DNA of 64,000 nt from Sergeia podlipaevii (taxonomy: Eukaryota > Euglenozoa > Kinetoplastea > Trypanosomatida > Trypanosomatidae). The DNA lies in NCBI GenBank assembly GCA_030849805.1, contig JASANZ010002245.1, forward strand, positions 38,823 through 102,822, written 5' to 3'. The position numbers and the translations under genes are program-made. The notes under the pieces were generated by a model. It saw only the letters and a list, made by a program, of their open reading frames with translations, had not been told where the DNA came from and did no database searches. Shown here piece after piece: positions 26,518 to 37,300 of this stretch (position 1 is its first letter; each line of letters opens with the position of its first letter).

Positions 26518-28443
26518 TCATTCACAACTGACAAATCGCAAGAGACGCTGTGCGGAGGGCAAGCGATGAAACTGGTGCAACATGTTTCCACATGAAATCA
26601 TCTGCTCCTTCGTCAAGTCTCCTCGATGCTCCCATAAGGTGTCCATGAGGTGCTGTAGTGTGGGGAGGTACTGTGCGGAGATACCCAACCGTTGCAGGTT
26701 GCCCAGCGTGGCAAGCAGCTCCGTCACTGTCATGTCCGCCCTGTGTGTGTCCACTGCGGCGCATAATACTTCAAAGCGAGCGGAGGACTCTGGCGAGTAG
26801 CCACAGCCGCCTGCCACCGCAGCCACTACTTCCGCCAGTGTCCGTGATGGCGCCTCGCCAAGGTAGCAGAGTTCAATTTTCTCTGTTAGTTGTAGCAGCC
26901 GCTCCTTGGACGTGGTGCCCCATGCCTGCAGAATCGCATCCACGGGGTTGTTGTTGTGCTCAGTCGCGCTATTGCCGCGTGCCCTCGTAGTCGTATCACA
27001 GGTACCCTCCTTCACGTGCGGGACACGTGGAATGCGGCTGTGCTCGCGGATACCACAGTATCGCAATGCACTCATCACTTGTGGGCCATCATGCATGTCT
27101 ATATCGTTTAGTTTTTCGACAGTGATGTTCACTGCGCGCATCACTTTGCTCTGCCACGTATGTTGCAACTCCGCCGGCACCTCCCCGGGCATGCGTGGGC
27201 TTCCGAGAGCATAAAGCAGCTTGCAGCGCTGGAGCGTCGTCAGAAACCCAAGAGAGCGCCGCACTGTACGGGCGGTCATGAGACAGTACTTCGTGTGATG
27301 AATGCCGAGACAGGACAGGGCGTGTCCAACGTCAATAAACCATGATGGCTGGAGATGGTAGAGTAGCTGATTACTGTTCTGCACGTGCTGCCGCGAATGC
27401 GCGGATGGGGAAGAGCCGCCATGGTGCGAGTTAGCCGCTCGTGAAGAGCGCAATGCGTGTAGAAAAATTCCGTCCATGAAGTGCTCCTCAGTAGGCGGTG
27501 GAGGCTGCTGAAGCATGGCCAAGCCCATAGCATGACGGCGCGCTGCATCCGCGGTGATCTCCTTGGCAATAACGAGGCTCGAGAAGAATTTTTGGTAAAC
27601 GTGTCGGTGCTGCAAGACCCCAAGCGCGTACAACACTTGGCATAACTGCTCACTGGACAGCATCGCGTGCGCGCTGTAGAGTACGTTGCAGCTTTTGTTG
27701 CACACCTCGGGATCATAAAGACCTGTTTCCGCCATCGTCGTCACACACATACCGGCGTCAATGCGATTCAGAGGTATCTTGGCGAGTGCGCCGAGGAGCT
27801 CACGCGCACCGCTGCAGCGCTGCATCTTGGCCTTCATGCGAACCTTACTCTTGAGTGGAAGCAACCCTGTGATTTCTGCATTTGCCGGGGGAAACACAAA
27901 CCCTCTGCCACCCACAGCGCTCGTTCCTTGAAGAAGAGTGAGCAGACTCAGCGGTGTCGGTGCGCTCCGGCCAGCAGTCCACTTGTCAAAGGCAACCTGG
28001 TGCGCCACCGGCAAGAGGTTGTGATAGCAGAAACTGTCCCCTGCGTCGAACTGGACCCCACGTGGGCCACTAGGATGGTTACGCTCAAGAAACTCCGTGC
28101 CCATCTTCCCAAGCGACATTACAGAGCGCAACACAGAGCTACAACTATTCAAATCACCAAATGTGCTGCCCACGTAACCGTCAGCTAAAGGGAACAATAC
28201 ATCTAACGCATCCAAGGCGGCCATTTCCTCTGCGGATGCGGCGTGCTGCAAGAGGGCTGCGCCAGCACTTAAACAGCGTGGCACCGCATCAATGGCACTG
28301 GAAGTCAACTGAAAGTGTTCTGCGTTCTGGCGAATGAGTTGTATTGCCTCCTGGGCGAGCAGAGATGGTGATGCGCTGCGACGCAGCAGCAGCAACTGCA
28401 TACAAGCCAGCTCCTCACATAGGCTAAGAAACACTTTGCTCAT
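26518..28443 (-). CDS. Unidentified helical-repeat protein
   Basis: This 641-residue protein starts MSKVFLSLCEELACMQLLLL at the ATG at 28443; the frame continues only to a GTG. The protein is almost all alpha-helical, with units about 35-40 residues long that share the pattern of a leucine-rich helix ending in LLYALG or VLYALG (for example QLCQVLYALGVLQ and RCKLLYALGSPR). The same pattern occurs in FASTK-like and octotricopeptide-like organelle RNA-binding proteins, and kinetoplastids have many such mitochondrial RNA factors. There is no clear mitochondrial presequence and no RAP motif at the C-terminus. Function is unknown; an RNA-binding solenoid is only a suggestion. Confidence 0.8.
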   Translation of the reverse strand: MSKVFLSLCEELACMQLLLLRRSASPSLLAQEAIQLIRQNAEHFQLTSSAIDAVPRCLSAGAALLQHAASAEEMAALDALDVLFPLADGYVGSTFGDLNSCSSVLRSVMSLGKMGTEFLERNHPSGPRGVQFDAGDSFCYHNLLPVAHQVAFDKWTAGRSAPTPLSLLTLLQGTSAVGGRGFVFPPANAEITGLLPLKSKVRMKAKMQRCSGARELLGALAKIPLNRIDAGMCVTTMAETGLYDPEVCNKSCNVLYSAHAMLSSEQLCQVLYALGVLQHRHVYQKFFSSLVIAKEITADAARRHAMGLAMLQQPPPPTEEHFMDGIFLHALRSSRAANSHHGGSSPSAHSRQHVQNSNQLLYHLQPSWFIDVGHALSCLGIHHTKYCLMTARTVRRSLGFLTTLQRCKLLYALGSPRMPGEVPAELQHTWQSKVMRAVNITVEKLNDIDMHDGPQVMSALRYCGIREHSRIPRVPHVKEGTCDTTTRARGNSATEHNNNPVDAILQAWGTTSKERLLQLTEKIELCYLGEAPSRTLAEVVAAVAGGCGYSPESSARFEVLCAAVDTHRADMTVTELLATLGNLQRLGISAQYLPTLQHLMDTLWEHRGDLTKEQMISCGNMLHQFHRLPSAQRLLRFVSCE

Positions 28444-29464
28444 ATTGCACACTTAACGTATCGTCTTGTGATCCCACAGTACACACACTCCAAAGAAAAG
28501 AAAATCAATTACTTCCTCAGACACAAATGAAGTTGGCCTAGAAATAATATCTATGCTAACACAATCCTATGAACGGCCGCAGCAAACTGAATTGCACCTT
28601 TCCGTTTTGTTTGTGCTGAATCGGCCTGTATTATCGATAGATCAATACTTAGTATTTTGAAGAATATGTTTTTTTACAGAAAATAAAAGAATATGTATTC
28701 CTTATATTCACTACTGTTTGCTCGTGAAAAAAATAAAATAAAAACCAGTGAGCGCTATCAGCTCCGTCATATACTACCGGGATGAGCGAAAAGAAAAGTT
28801 AGCTACAGCAATTTACGAATGAGGCAAAAAAAAAAAGAGAAAGAAAAGTTTCCTTTCGTTTCTTCAAGAAAAAAAAAAGATAATAAAAGAAAAAAAAAGC
28901 GGAAATGGGTTGAAAAAAGGGAGAAAATGCAAACCATTTGGCTACGCCATAAAGAAATATGCAAGATTTTCAACTCATGTATTGCGATTTCAAGCATCAC
29001 CAATGCAGAGTATAGAGATTTATGCTTTTCCTTTTCCATTAATTGCCGCTTCAACAAAAAGAAAATGGCAAACATAGGGGTGCTAACCTCATACAAAAAA
29101 AAACCCAATGTATGCGGCAGTCCTATGAAAGACGGAGGGGCAAGCATAAATGCGGCAACTCCCAAACTCCCACTGTTTCCTCACCAGGGATAAACGTATC
29201 GACAATAGGAAGCAAGAGACTGGCAACCGCAACAACAAAAAAAAGTCAAGACGCACCGCCACACTCGAAGTCAGCATGTGTGCTCATTTGGCCTTTTCTA
29301 CTGGGAATACGTTTGGTTTCTATCATATGGAGTTTATAAAAAAAAAGAGAGAAATGACAGCATGTTTCATTCTCTTTTTGTCATTACTCCCCATTTTTTT
29401 CTATCCACCTTTTGCTTTAGAGAAGCAAACAGGCAATCATACAAATAAAAAAAAGGCGTCTTCA
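28444..29464. other. Intergenic spacer
   Basis: The spacer is AT-rich. A less AT-rich island at about 29090-29290 has no long ATG-started frame and no RNA fold I can recognise. No gene is supported. Confidence 0.55.
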
Positions 29465-31642
29465 CTAGAAGTGGTAATTGGCAGCACTACGCGCGTCGTC
29501 ATTGCTGCTTCTGCTTGAGCTCCGTAGCACCTTTGCAGGTGGATAGTTTTGACTGAACGACCCACCGTCCGGCTCTGGCACTGGAGATTGATGATTAGTC
29601 TGGCTCACGCTAGTACCAAGACCAATATCATACTCGTACGCGTTCCAGCTCGCCACAGAAGGTCTCGCAGAGTTTCCCATCGAGTTCTCGTAACCAGCAC
29701 CACCGCCGACCGCAGAGGTGCTAGTTGCTGCTGCTGACGCCCCCGCTGCTGCACCTGAGGTACTGCCTTCTGATCGACCGGGAGGGGCCCCAAGTGCCTC
29801 CGCATTGGGGGACTGCTGTGGTGAAAACTGAGGAGTGTAAATACCTAGACTGTAGACATCGCGGCCAGTGAGTGAGATGGAAGGACTTCTATACGCTTCT
29901 ATGTAAGCTGCCGAGGCAGACCCTAGTCTCCCCATTTCCCGCGACGTCGCCACTGAGTCCTGACTGACTGCACTGCCGTGGCGCTCAGTAGGCATCCCTT
30001 TCAGCGTGTTCTTGTTCGCCCCATAATTGTCGTCAGAGTCAGAAGAGGAGGTGGTTTCCTCCTGTTCACGCAGTCGTTCAAGAATACCCTTGTGTTTTTG
30101 AGGTGTGCGGGTGCCTGGAACGCCAGTACTGCTAGCTACTGGGGCAGAGGGCAGGGACCCCGTGGAGGCTCTATCATTACTCTGTGACTTGACGGGAGTG
30201 GTGGCTGCTGGAATAGACGACCGACCTCCAAGTATGACCGCACCTCCACCAGCAACACCGCTAGAGATAGTACTTATCATGGGGATATTGCTCTCCACGG
30301 GGCTGCTTCGGTCGTTGTTGGCGAAAGAAGGCAGATGTGGCTGCTGGACTGCTCGTTTGCTGTTGAGAGGACTCTTCTCATCAACAGCAGCGGCAATAGT
30401 CATAGACTTGCGGAGAGGAGAGCCCAAGGGGGAGATGCGTGAGGCGTCGCCGTAGTGGCGGTCTATTGTGGAAGGAGGCGTTGATAGAAAGCTAGCTTTA
30501 GCATTCGGACTGTTCCCAGTGGTAGGCACCGCTTTGGCCGCTCCTGACGCTGATTTGGCGGTAGCAGTAGGTGTGGTAGTAGTTCCCACCGCAACAGCTA
30601 ACTGCTCCAGGCTTCCCACTGCCTTGCCCGCAGGGGTTGGGGGGCTCCTATTTTCCGCAATGGTGACCACACTAGCCGCTTTACCTCCCGTTACCGCTGC
30701 TGTTTTGGCGGTGGTGGTGGCGGCGCCACTTGAAGAGTTCTGCGTTGGCTGGAACTGCTTCTGCTTCTGCAGTTGACTAGCAGGAGGTGCCCTGTTGCTG
30801 CCCTCACTGTCACTATCTGTTTCGTCCTGCTTCTGCGCGTGCTTTCTTAGTTTGCTAAGAATGTTGTTTGGCTTTGCTGTTTCAGTTGTAGCTGCCGTCG
30901 CTGTGGATGGGGAAGATTCAAAGGCCGCACCGCGCACCGCTGGCTTTGCACTGTTGACCTGCGCGCTGTCTGCCTGCTTCGGCTTAATCGCTTCAGACAC
31001 TGTCGATACAGCTTCTCTCTTATTGTTTCCCTTCACCACCGCCACCGCGGAGACTTGCCTTTGGGTTGAATTCTTTCTTTGCTCCGTGTTGGATGAAAGC
31101 GTCGAGGATGCATTCTCTGTCACATCCGATGCTGTCTCAGTACTGTCCTCACTAGGGAGCAGTGCCCCAGAATCGCTTTCGCTATCGCCGTCTTGGTCTC
31201 GCTCTCCTTGTCTCCTTCCTCGACGGTCAGTGGTGCGCGTGTTCCTCGTTGATTCATGACGGCCCTGTTGCAAACGTGCGCCATAGGCTCGCTTCTTCCA
31301 GCGTCCACTACCTCCTTGGTGGTGTTGTTGTTGTGCTACCAGCATTTCCATCATATCTATGGGTAGGACACTCTGATACATACTGAGCATCCTTTCTAGT
31401 GCCTCCAGAGACCCACGTGGCGGAGCTGTCTGCTGTCCCAGTGAGGGAAAGTGTGGAGCGGATGTAAGAGGTGTCGATAGGTGTGTCGTCACTCCCAGTG
31501 TCGCGGCCATAGGGTCAGCATAACGACCATGCAGCGGGCTCGGAGCCTCCATTACCTGTGTCACACGATGAAGCATTTGACGCAGGCGTGTCACCTCTGA
31601 GCTCAGTGCCTCCACCTCTGACTCAAGTGCATCCATGTACAT
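29465..31642 (-). CDS. Low-complexity protein with N-terminal coiled coil, unidentified
   Basis: This 725-residue protein starts MYMDALESEVEALSSEVTRL, a leucine-zipper-like coiled coil of about 30 residues at the very N-terminus. Everything after it is rich in Ser, Thr, Ala, Gln and Pro and probably disordered, with scattered SP/TP sites that suit phosphorylation. No enzyme or binding domain is visible. The start is decided by splicing: the minus strand reads CTTTTTTGTCTCTTTTTCAG with AG at 31719-31718, and the first ATG after it is at 31642. The frame is open further upstream, but that part includes the pyrimidine tract itself. An ATG two codons later is an alternative. Function is unknown; a scaffold role is a guess. 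Confidence 0.8.
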   Translation of the reverse strand: MYMDALESEVEALSSEVTRLRQMLHRVTQVMEAPSPLHGRYADPMAATLGVTTHLSTPLTSAPHFPSLGQQTAPPRGSLEALERMLSMYQSVLPIDMMEMLVAQQQHHQGGSGRWKKRAYGARLQQGRHESTRNTRTTDRRGRRQGERDQDGDSESDSGALLPSEDSTETASDVTENASSTLSSNTEQRKNSTQRQVSAVAVVKGNNKREAVSTVSEAIKPKQADSAQVNSAKPAVRGAAFESSPSTATAATTETAKPNNILSKLRKHAQKQDETDSDSEGSNRAPPASQLQKQKQFQPTQNSSSGAATTTAKTAAVTGGKAASVVTIAENRSPPTPAGKAVGSLEQLAVAVGTTTTPTATAKSASGAAKAVPTTGNSPNAKASFLSTPPSTIDRHYGDASRISPLGSPLRKSMTIAAAVDEKSPLNSKRAVQQPHLPSFANNDRSSPVESNIPMISTISSGVAGGGAVILGGRSSIPAATTPVKSQSNDRASTGSLPSAPVASSTGVPGTRTPQKHKGILERLREQEETTSSSDSDDNYGANKNTLKGMPTERHGSAVSQDSVATSREMGRLGSASAAYIEAYRSPSISLTGRDVYSLGIYTPQFSPQQSPNAEALGAPPGRSEGSTSGAAAGASAAATSTSAVGGGAGYENSMGNSARPSVASWNAYEYDIGLGTSVSQTNHQSPVPEPDGGSFSQNYPPAKVLRSSSRSSNDDARSAANYHF

Positions 31643-31987
31643 TTTTTTTCTCTCACTACAAATATCTTTATGGTTTCTATACACTGGGACACGTGGCCCT
31701 TTTCTATTTACTACAATCTGAAAAAGAGACAAAAAAGAAACATGGAGGGGGGGGGGAGGAGTGAAATCAAAGCAACAGAAAGTGAATGTACAAGCGACGA
31801 GCAAACAACAAAAAAAAAAGAAAAAGAAAACTCCCAGTACCAAACACGTGAAATCAGCATAATACTTGACGACTATCATTTAAATGTTAAACATACTACT
31901 ATTAAGCGATGATGTTATTGAGTTCCCTTTTTTTTTTAAAAAAAAAAAGTGAGAGCCATAAAGTCTTGATCGGGCTGCTACTTTTGT
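31643..31987. other. Intergenic spacer
   Basis: The spacer holds the coiled-coil gene's 5' leader and acceptor, a G-run near 31747-31756 and A-runs near 31930-31948. No gene is supported. Confidence 0.6.
31718..31740 (-). promoter_or_regulatory. Trans-splice acceptor fixing the start of the coiled-coil gene
   Basis: The minus strand reads a pure pyrimidine tract apart from one G, then CAG with AG at 31719-31718. The next ATG is at 31642, 75 nt downstream. This excludes the 79 open codons above it. Confidence 0.65.
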
Positions 31988-34093
31988 TTACTCACTACCC
32001 TCAGCAACTTCCTGAGTGGCTTCCTCAGGTGCTGCAGCAGAGGGCGTGGCGTGGTAGTCTTCCCCGCAGACATAGCAGAACTCACGTAGGACGCACGTTG
32101 CGTAGCAGCCCGGTGGGAGAGAAAACTCCGCCACCACAACATCAACAGGTGCTGCGACTTCTATAGCAGCTGCCTTGGCGGTGTTCTCCTCATCATTACC
32201 ACAGCGTGCGCGCTTTGCTTTCGCTGCGTCGCCCTCCAGCAACTGCAGGTCCGTTTCAAGGACAGGTGCCCGTGGTGTCGGCGCAGACCGCAGAGACAAA
32301 CGCACATGGTTTGGACGCATGCACAAGGGCCGATAAGCACCGTGGTAGTGAAACACCTTCGCGAGCTTATCGCAAATGCTTTCCGTGCCCTCCTGCTGTC
32401 CCACACCACCGCCGATGCTTCCGAGCAGTCCTTCCCGCACGCCAAGTGCCTCAGCGGCGGCTATGTAGTCTGCAAACGCGCAGCCTTTCGACGAAGGATA
32501 GCAGAGTTCGGGATCTGGTCCTGGAATAGGAAGGACGACATCACCGAGCGTAAAGCGGTCAAGGGGATCGTTCTCGCTCAACTGCCGCACCGTCGGCAAC
32601 GGACCATCCTCGGATGTACTTGGTGCAGCAGTTGCAAATGTGGTTTCATCATCCCCAGTGGTGGTACCACAGCGAACTTGGTAGACGGTCTCCAGCACGA
32701 GGTCACCCACCTCAGCAGAAAGTCTCTCCGGCCCCGATAGACGAGCAGAGGCAGCCAAGTTCCACAACAGACTCTGCACAGAGTGGAAATAAAGCATCGC
32801 CAGCGTGCGTGGCAGTGTCTGAAATAAGCCCTGAAAGTCATTCGGGTGGCGTACTAGATGGCCGATCATGTCACGCTCCTGAAAACAAAAGTACGGCACC
32901 TTCTCCAGAGCGGCGGTGTAGTCCCCGTTCTGAACGAAGTCTACGGCTGCCGCCAAGTCTGGCACGATATAACCCTTGGATTTCATGAGTAGCTTGAAGG
33001 CGGCCTCGTAGCTGCCCTGCAGTAGTTGAATGCCAACATCACTGGTGAGAATTGCCGTCGTACCATAGCGTTGAGGCCCGAAGTAGTTGATCGCGCCAAC
33101 AGTTGCGAGTGCCTTCTCAATCGCAGCGAGCTCGCTTGGAGCAGGTTTGGGGGAGGTTGGGTAGAGGCGCAGCGCGATGGAAAAGTGGTTGCCGCACGCA
33201 TCACCGAGGCGCAGACCGGTGTCATGCTCGGTGAGATTGCACACCCGCACCACTCCCTGGGGGCCAAAGGATCGCTCATTGATTTGAAGAAGCTTCTTTG
33301 GGTCCATGTCACGAATGGCGACTCGTTGCAGCGTGACAGCCCGCTTGTCCTTCGTCCCGCTGAACTGAAACTGACGAGTGGACATGTTGAAGTGCTTGGC
33401 AAGAAGCCGGAACACCTGATTGCTGTCCAGATTTTCCTTGTAGAGCGTAAAGTGAAGAAATTTACGTGTCTTGATAGGGTTCGAGCGACGCTTTTCTTCG
33501 CGTCGGTCCGCCGCTGTCGCCTTCACGACCGCAACGACACCGTTTTCAGTGCTGCTCACGTGAGTAGCGCTAAGGCATGCCTTGATGGCCTTGTGCAGTT
33601 CCGTGCGCTTCGCCTTATCCGTGACGCTGGGCAGGAGTATTTTTCTTTCCCCAGCTCCAAGACCTGCCAGCAGCGCTGCGAGATCTGCTTCATCAATGAG
33701 CGGAGAAAGCGTCGCTCTCACCTGCTCTGCCAGACGCGCGTCGCACAGCATTCCTTCAGCGGGTGCTAAGTGAGACGCAGCAGGACTTGAATTATTCCCA
33801 GCACGATCATGCTTCTCCCCAATGACGGCAGAGGAGGCAGAACCTACGCTACTCACTGGTTCCGTGGCCGGCTCTAGGCGCAGGGGCTCGCCGTTGCCAT
33901 ACAGGGGAGACAGTTCCCGCACGATAAAGTCAGAATAAAGCGTTTTGAGAGATGCTGTGAGTTGGATGTTGTGTTTCTGAAAGCCCACCTCTGACTCTGT
34001 GCCGAGAACCCAGCCCAGCAGTGTCTGCTTGATGCCAATCCGCTCTTCGCGATTCTGCAGCTTCTGCACTGCACTAGGTATGGCTTGCTGCAT
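31988..34093 (-). CDS. PUS7: tRNA pseudouridine synthase PUS7 (TruD family)
   Basis: This 701-residue enzyme of the TruD/PUS7 family isomerises uridine to pseudouridine in tRNA and other RNAs (yeast Pus7 acts at U13 and U35). The catalytic motif SGTKDKRAVT lies at about 245-254 with the presumed nucleophile Asp249. NYFGPQRYG follows at 336-344, another family hallmark. Near the C-terminus the conserved block FHYHGAYRPLCMRPNHV is present. Length and layout match eukaryotic PUS7, including an insert in the TRUD region. The ATG at 34093 lies six nt after TTTCTCGCTAG, an ideal acceptor, so the start is secure. Localisation cannot be read; there is no mitochondrial leader. Confidence 0.96.
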   Translation of the reverse strand: MQQAIPSAVQKLQNREERIGIKQTLLGWVLGTESEVGFQKHNIQLTASLKTLYSDFIVRELSPLYGNGEPLRLEPATEPVSSVGSASSAVIGEKHDRAGNNSSPAASHLAPAEGMLCDARLAEQVRATLSPLIDEADLAALLAGLGAGERKILLPSVTDKAKRTELHKAIKACLSATHVSSTENGVVAVVKATAADRREEKRRSNPIKTRKFLHFTLYKENLDSNQVFRLLAKHFNMSTRQFQFSGTKDKRAVTLQRVAIRDMDPKKLLQINERSFGPQGVVRVCNLTEHDTGLRLGDACGNHFSIALRLYPTSPKPAPSELAAIEKALATVGAINYFGPQRYGTTAILTSDVGIQLLQGSYEAAFKLLMKSKGYIVPDLAAAVDFVQNGDYTAALEKVPYFCFQERDMIGHLVRHPNDFQGLFQTLPRTLAMLYFHSVQSLLWNLAASARLSGPERLSAEVGDLVLETVYQVRCGTTTGDDETTFATAAPSTSEDGPLPTVRQLSENDPLDRFTLGDVVLPIPGPDPELCYPSSKGCAFADYIAAAEALGVREGLLGSIGGGVGQQEGTESICDKLAKVFHYHGAYRPLCMRPNHVRLSLRSAPTPRAPVLETDLQLLEGDAAKAKRARCGNDEENTAKAAAIEVAAPVDVVVAEFSLPPGCYATCVLREFCYVCGEDYHATPSAAAPEEATQEVAEGSE

Positions 34094-34099
34094 TGAATT

Positions 34100-34128
34100 C
34101 TAGCGAGAAACGAAACGAAAAAAAAAAG
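34100..34128 (-). promoter_or_regulatory. Trans-splice acceptor of PUS7
   Basis: The minus strand reads a T-run, then CGTTTCGTTTCTCGCTAG, with AG at 34101-34100, six nt before the ATG at 34093. Confidence 0.65.
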
Positions 34129-34383
34129 ACAATAAAATGAATACATAACCAAGAGAAAAAAGAGGATGGCGCATGGACGAAAAGTGGTCCTCAAGAACGA
34201 GACACATAAGTGCTAAATTTAACAATGCCTTTGTATAAGTTAGACCGCTTTTCTCTCTTTGAATCTTTAATTTTCAGTATATATAAGCAATAGCAAAAGG
34301 TTCTAAAAAATGATAGTAGGCCAGTTCCAGGGCAGCATTTTTTACCTCTTCTTTTCTTATCTCTCGATATCAGGACACCCATC

Positions 34384-37300
34384 TCACAAGAAGCATTTCA
34401 GCGCATCCGCAAGCGCAGGGAGTTCAGCAACCACACGACGCATGGCAACAGGCATGGCGGCACTGCCTTCACAGGCTAGCTGCGCCAAGACAAAAAACAG
34501 CTCGCAAAAGTCTCTGCGCATGGGATCGCCTGTGGGCAAGCGAAGCTTTACCTGCATCAACTTTTGCATCGTTGCGTACTCTTCCCGTAGCATCCAGCAG
34601 CCATTTATCACCAAATCAACTGCACTCACATGGCCTACGTCAGACACGCCAGCACTCATCGTCCCCTTGTGAGAAGACTGCATAGCCCTTTCCTCTTGCT
34701 TCACATACTCCGTGTCCTCCTCGGCCAAGCGGGGGATGTATGTAGGCGCAAACTCACGGAGCCAGTGATGACCTTCGGCGGAAAGCAACGCATTCGTGCC
34801 ATCGAGTCGTTGAGTCCACTGCTCTACCTTACGTTCATCCCCACGCGCTTCAGCCTTGCGTTTGCGAGAGGACATATACTCCATCGCTAGATTCAGGAGC
34901 ACTCGCAAGTTCACAAGAGCTATGGCCGCTACCAGCTCTCGGGGAACACCCGCGGTGAGTACACCCCGCAGTTGCTCCGTGCGGCAGAGGTGTTTGACAG
35001 CGTAGTCCAAGACCACAGCAGCTGCAGAGAGGGGACATGTATCAAGGCCTAGTACGTGTAACAGACGTTCAAGTACAGCAGTCGTCTCGCTGCTGGTCAG
35101 TCTGGCGAAGACAGAATCGTCAACTACACATGCATTTTCTTCCAGTACTACCGATGATGCAAGCACACACTTGGACAAAAATTGGCGTACAACCGTCGCA
35201 GCAGCGTACATTTTCTGCCCACGTCGCCACACATCGCCCTCGCCGTAGTCATACACAATGGGTGTGCGCAGCGGCGTAGTAGCACAAGGTGCCGTGAAAG
35301 AGTCGGGCGGCAGTAGTTGCATGGTGCGCGAGGTCGCCCCATACAGCCTCGTCCACGAGATCACTAGCGCGCTGATGGGACCAAGCAGCTCTCCGTCGAT
35401 GCGGCACGCAGGAGATTCCATGCAGAAGATCAGCAGCCCTGCTAGAGAAGCTACCTCACGCACCCGATGCAGCGAAGTCGCAGAACAGCGAGCGAGAGAC
35501 TGCAAAAGACGCTTCAAAAGTCCTCTTATTGAGTTGGGCACGCACGCAAACGCCGCGGCGTCATCCGCTACAAGACAGGTGGCAATAGCTTGAGTGAGAA
35601 GGGTCCTAGCACGGTCATCTGAGGAGGTGCTCGCCCCTGGCGTGCCTTCAAGCATCACGGCGCAACGCTCTGCAAGAGCCAGTACACTATACAGGAAATT
35701 TCGCGTCGTACGACTGCCACTAAAACTAAACTCCGATACACTTGATGCAATCTCTGGCACGTCAGTGCTTTCCGTCAGCAGCGATAAGGGCAAGAAGCCT
35801 CCATCTGGAGCCTTGTTCTGCTCCCAGAAAGGGAAAGAGACGTCACATAAGGGGACAATGAGAGCCTGCAGGGCACCGAGAGAAGAAACAATAGCACAAC
35901 TGTTGTTGAACAGTTGCCACTGTCGCCCAGCGTCGGGCTTCACAGGTCCGGCATTCGAAGCTGAGAAAGCTGTAAACTGTGATGCCAAAGGGACGAGCAC
36001 CTCTGCTTCAAACAGACCGCGGTCCCATGCTTCGGCCTTTATCCACGGAGCGACAGCCACCCCGCTCCTACTCTCTCCAAATACTCCTTCGCTATGTTTT
36101 ACGGCGTTTGTTGAGGACAGCACCTTGCCAAGAGCCATCATACTTTCCGCGGCACCAGCAGTATTCGCCTCCTCTCCTCTCGGCGGCACAGATAAGTCCA
36201 GTCCTAGCAGCCTGCTCACCAGTGATCGCGTCAGCTGTGGCCCCGCGCCGTGCGTTGTCAAAAACTCACCCAATGTCGTCCCAGCAGCGTCGTCCGCTGT
36301 GCCACCAATAGACGCCGACGCAACAACGCTGATGGGAAGCAAACATCCTAGCCGCACGCCAACTATACCCCCAGAAGTTGATTGATATGTAGCCGTCATC
36401 GCTGTGGTGATAACAGCAATCTCCTTCTCTGCACTTGGACAAAGTCTCCACAGCTGCAGCAGTCGACGCTCACAAAGAAGGAGACGCGGCGCGTGCTTGG
36501 TGGCGATTGGTTTTTCGCTGTGCCGAGCAGCACTACAGAGAATCAATGACATTGCAGCTGTCCGCAGCTGCTGAGCTGCCAGTTCACTTGACCTATCGCT
36601 TGCGCACGGTATAAAAAGCGGGAGAAGCACACGCTCCAGCCCAGCAAGAAAGGCTTCATCGGTGATCGCCTGCAGCACAAGGCAGAGAACCCCAAGACTT
36701 CCTGATACAACTGCAGCATCCGTGCTAAGCCCGACACGCGCCACCCACGTAAGGGTGATAGCCGCCATATCGACGGAGTGAAGACCCAAAGTCGCGGCAG
36801 CTTGCATCTGCTGCGTGAAAGCACTAAGTCCGCGGCCGCCACCAAACGCAAGGTCCGCCAGCTGCGCATACACATCTTCACCATATACGACACTATCAAC
36901 AAAGCAACGAACCGCATGACTATCTGCACCCTCGCCATCAATTGTGGAGGAAATCCCGAGACAAAGAGACTTGCCTGTGCAAGTAAACCACGATAGAAAT
37001 GTAGGAATATCCGCACATCCGCGTTCATAACAGGCGTTGTGCACGTACTTCATGCCTTCCCACTCAGCCAGTAAGCGCTTTATCGTACCCGCCTCGCTAC
37101 TGTGCGGACCCAGCCGCTTCATTGCGGCCGCCACGGCAGTTCCCCAGTAGTGCCTAGTGGCCCCTCCGGACCCGACACACATAACTGGCATCTGCCATAG
37201 ACGAGAAGTCTGCGGGGTTGTCCACATACGCGTGAGTTCTGCAAGTGTAGGTGTCTTGCATGTGAGAAGCTGCAGGTATCCTTCAACCGCCCGTGCCTTG

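Noticed and set aside
33026..33769. 247-codon plus-strand frame over PUS7
   Set aside because: It is antisense to the conserved part of PUS7, a shadow frame.
35594..36385. 263-codon plus-strand frame over the Rab3GAP2-like gene
   Set aside because: It is antisense shadow with Ser/Pro-rich low-complexity product.
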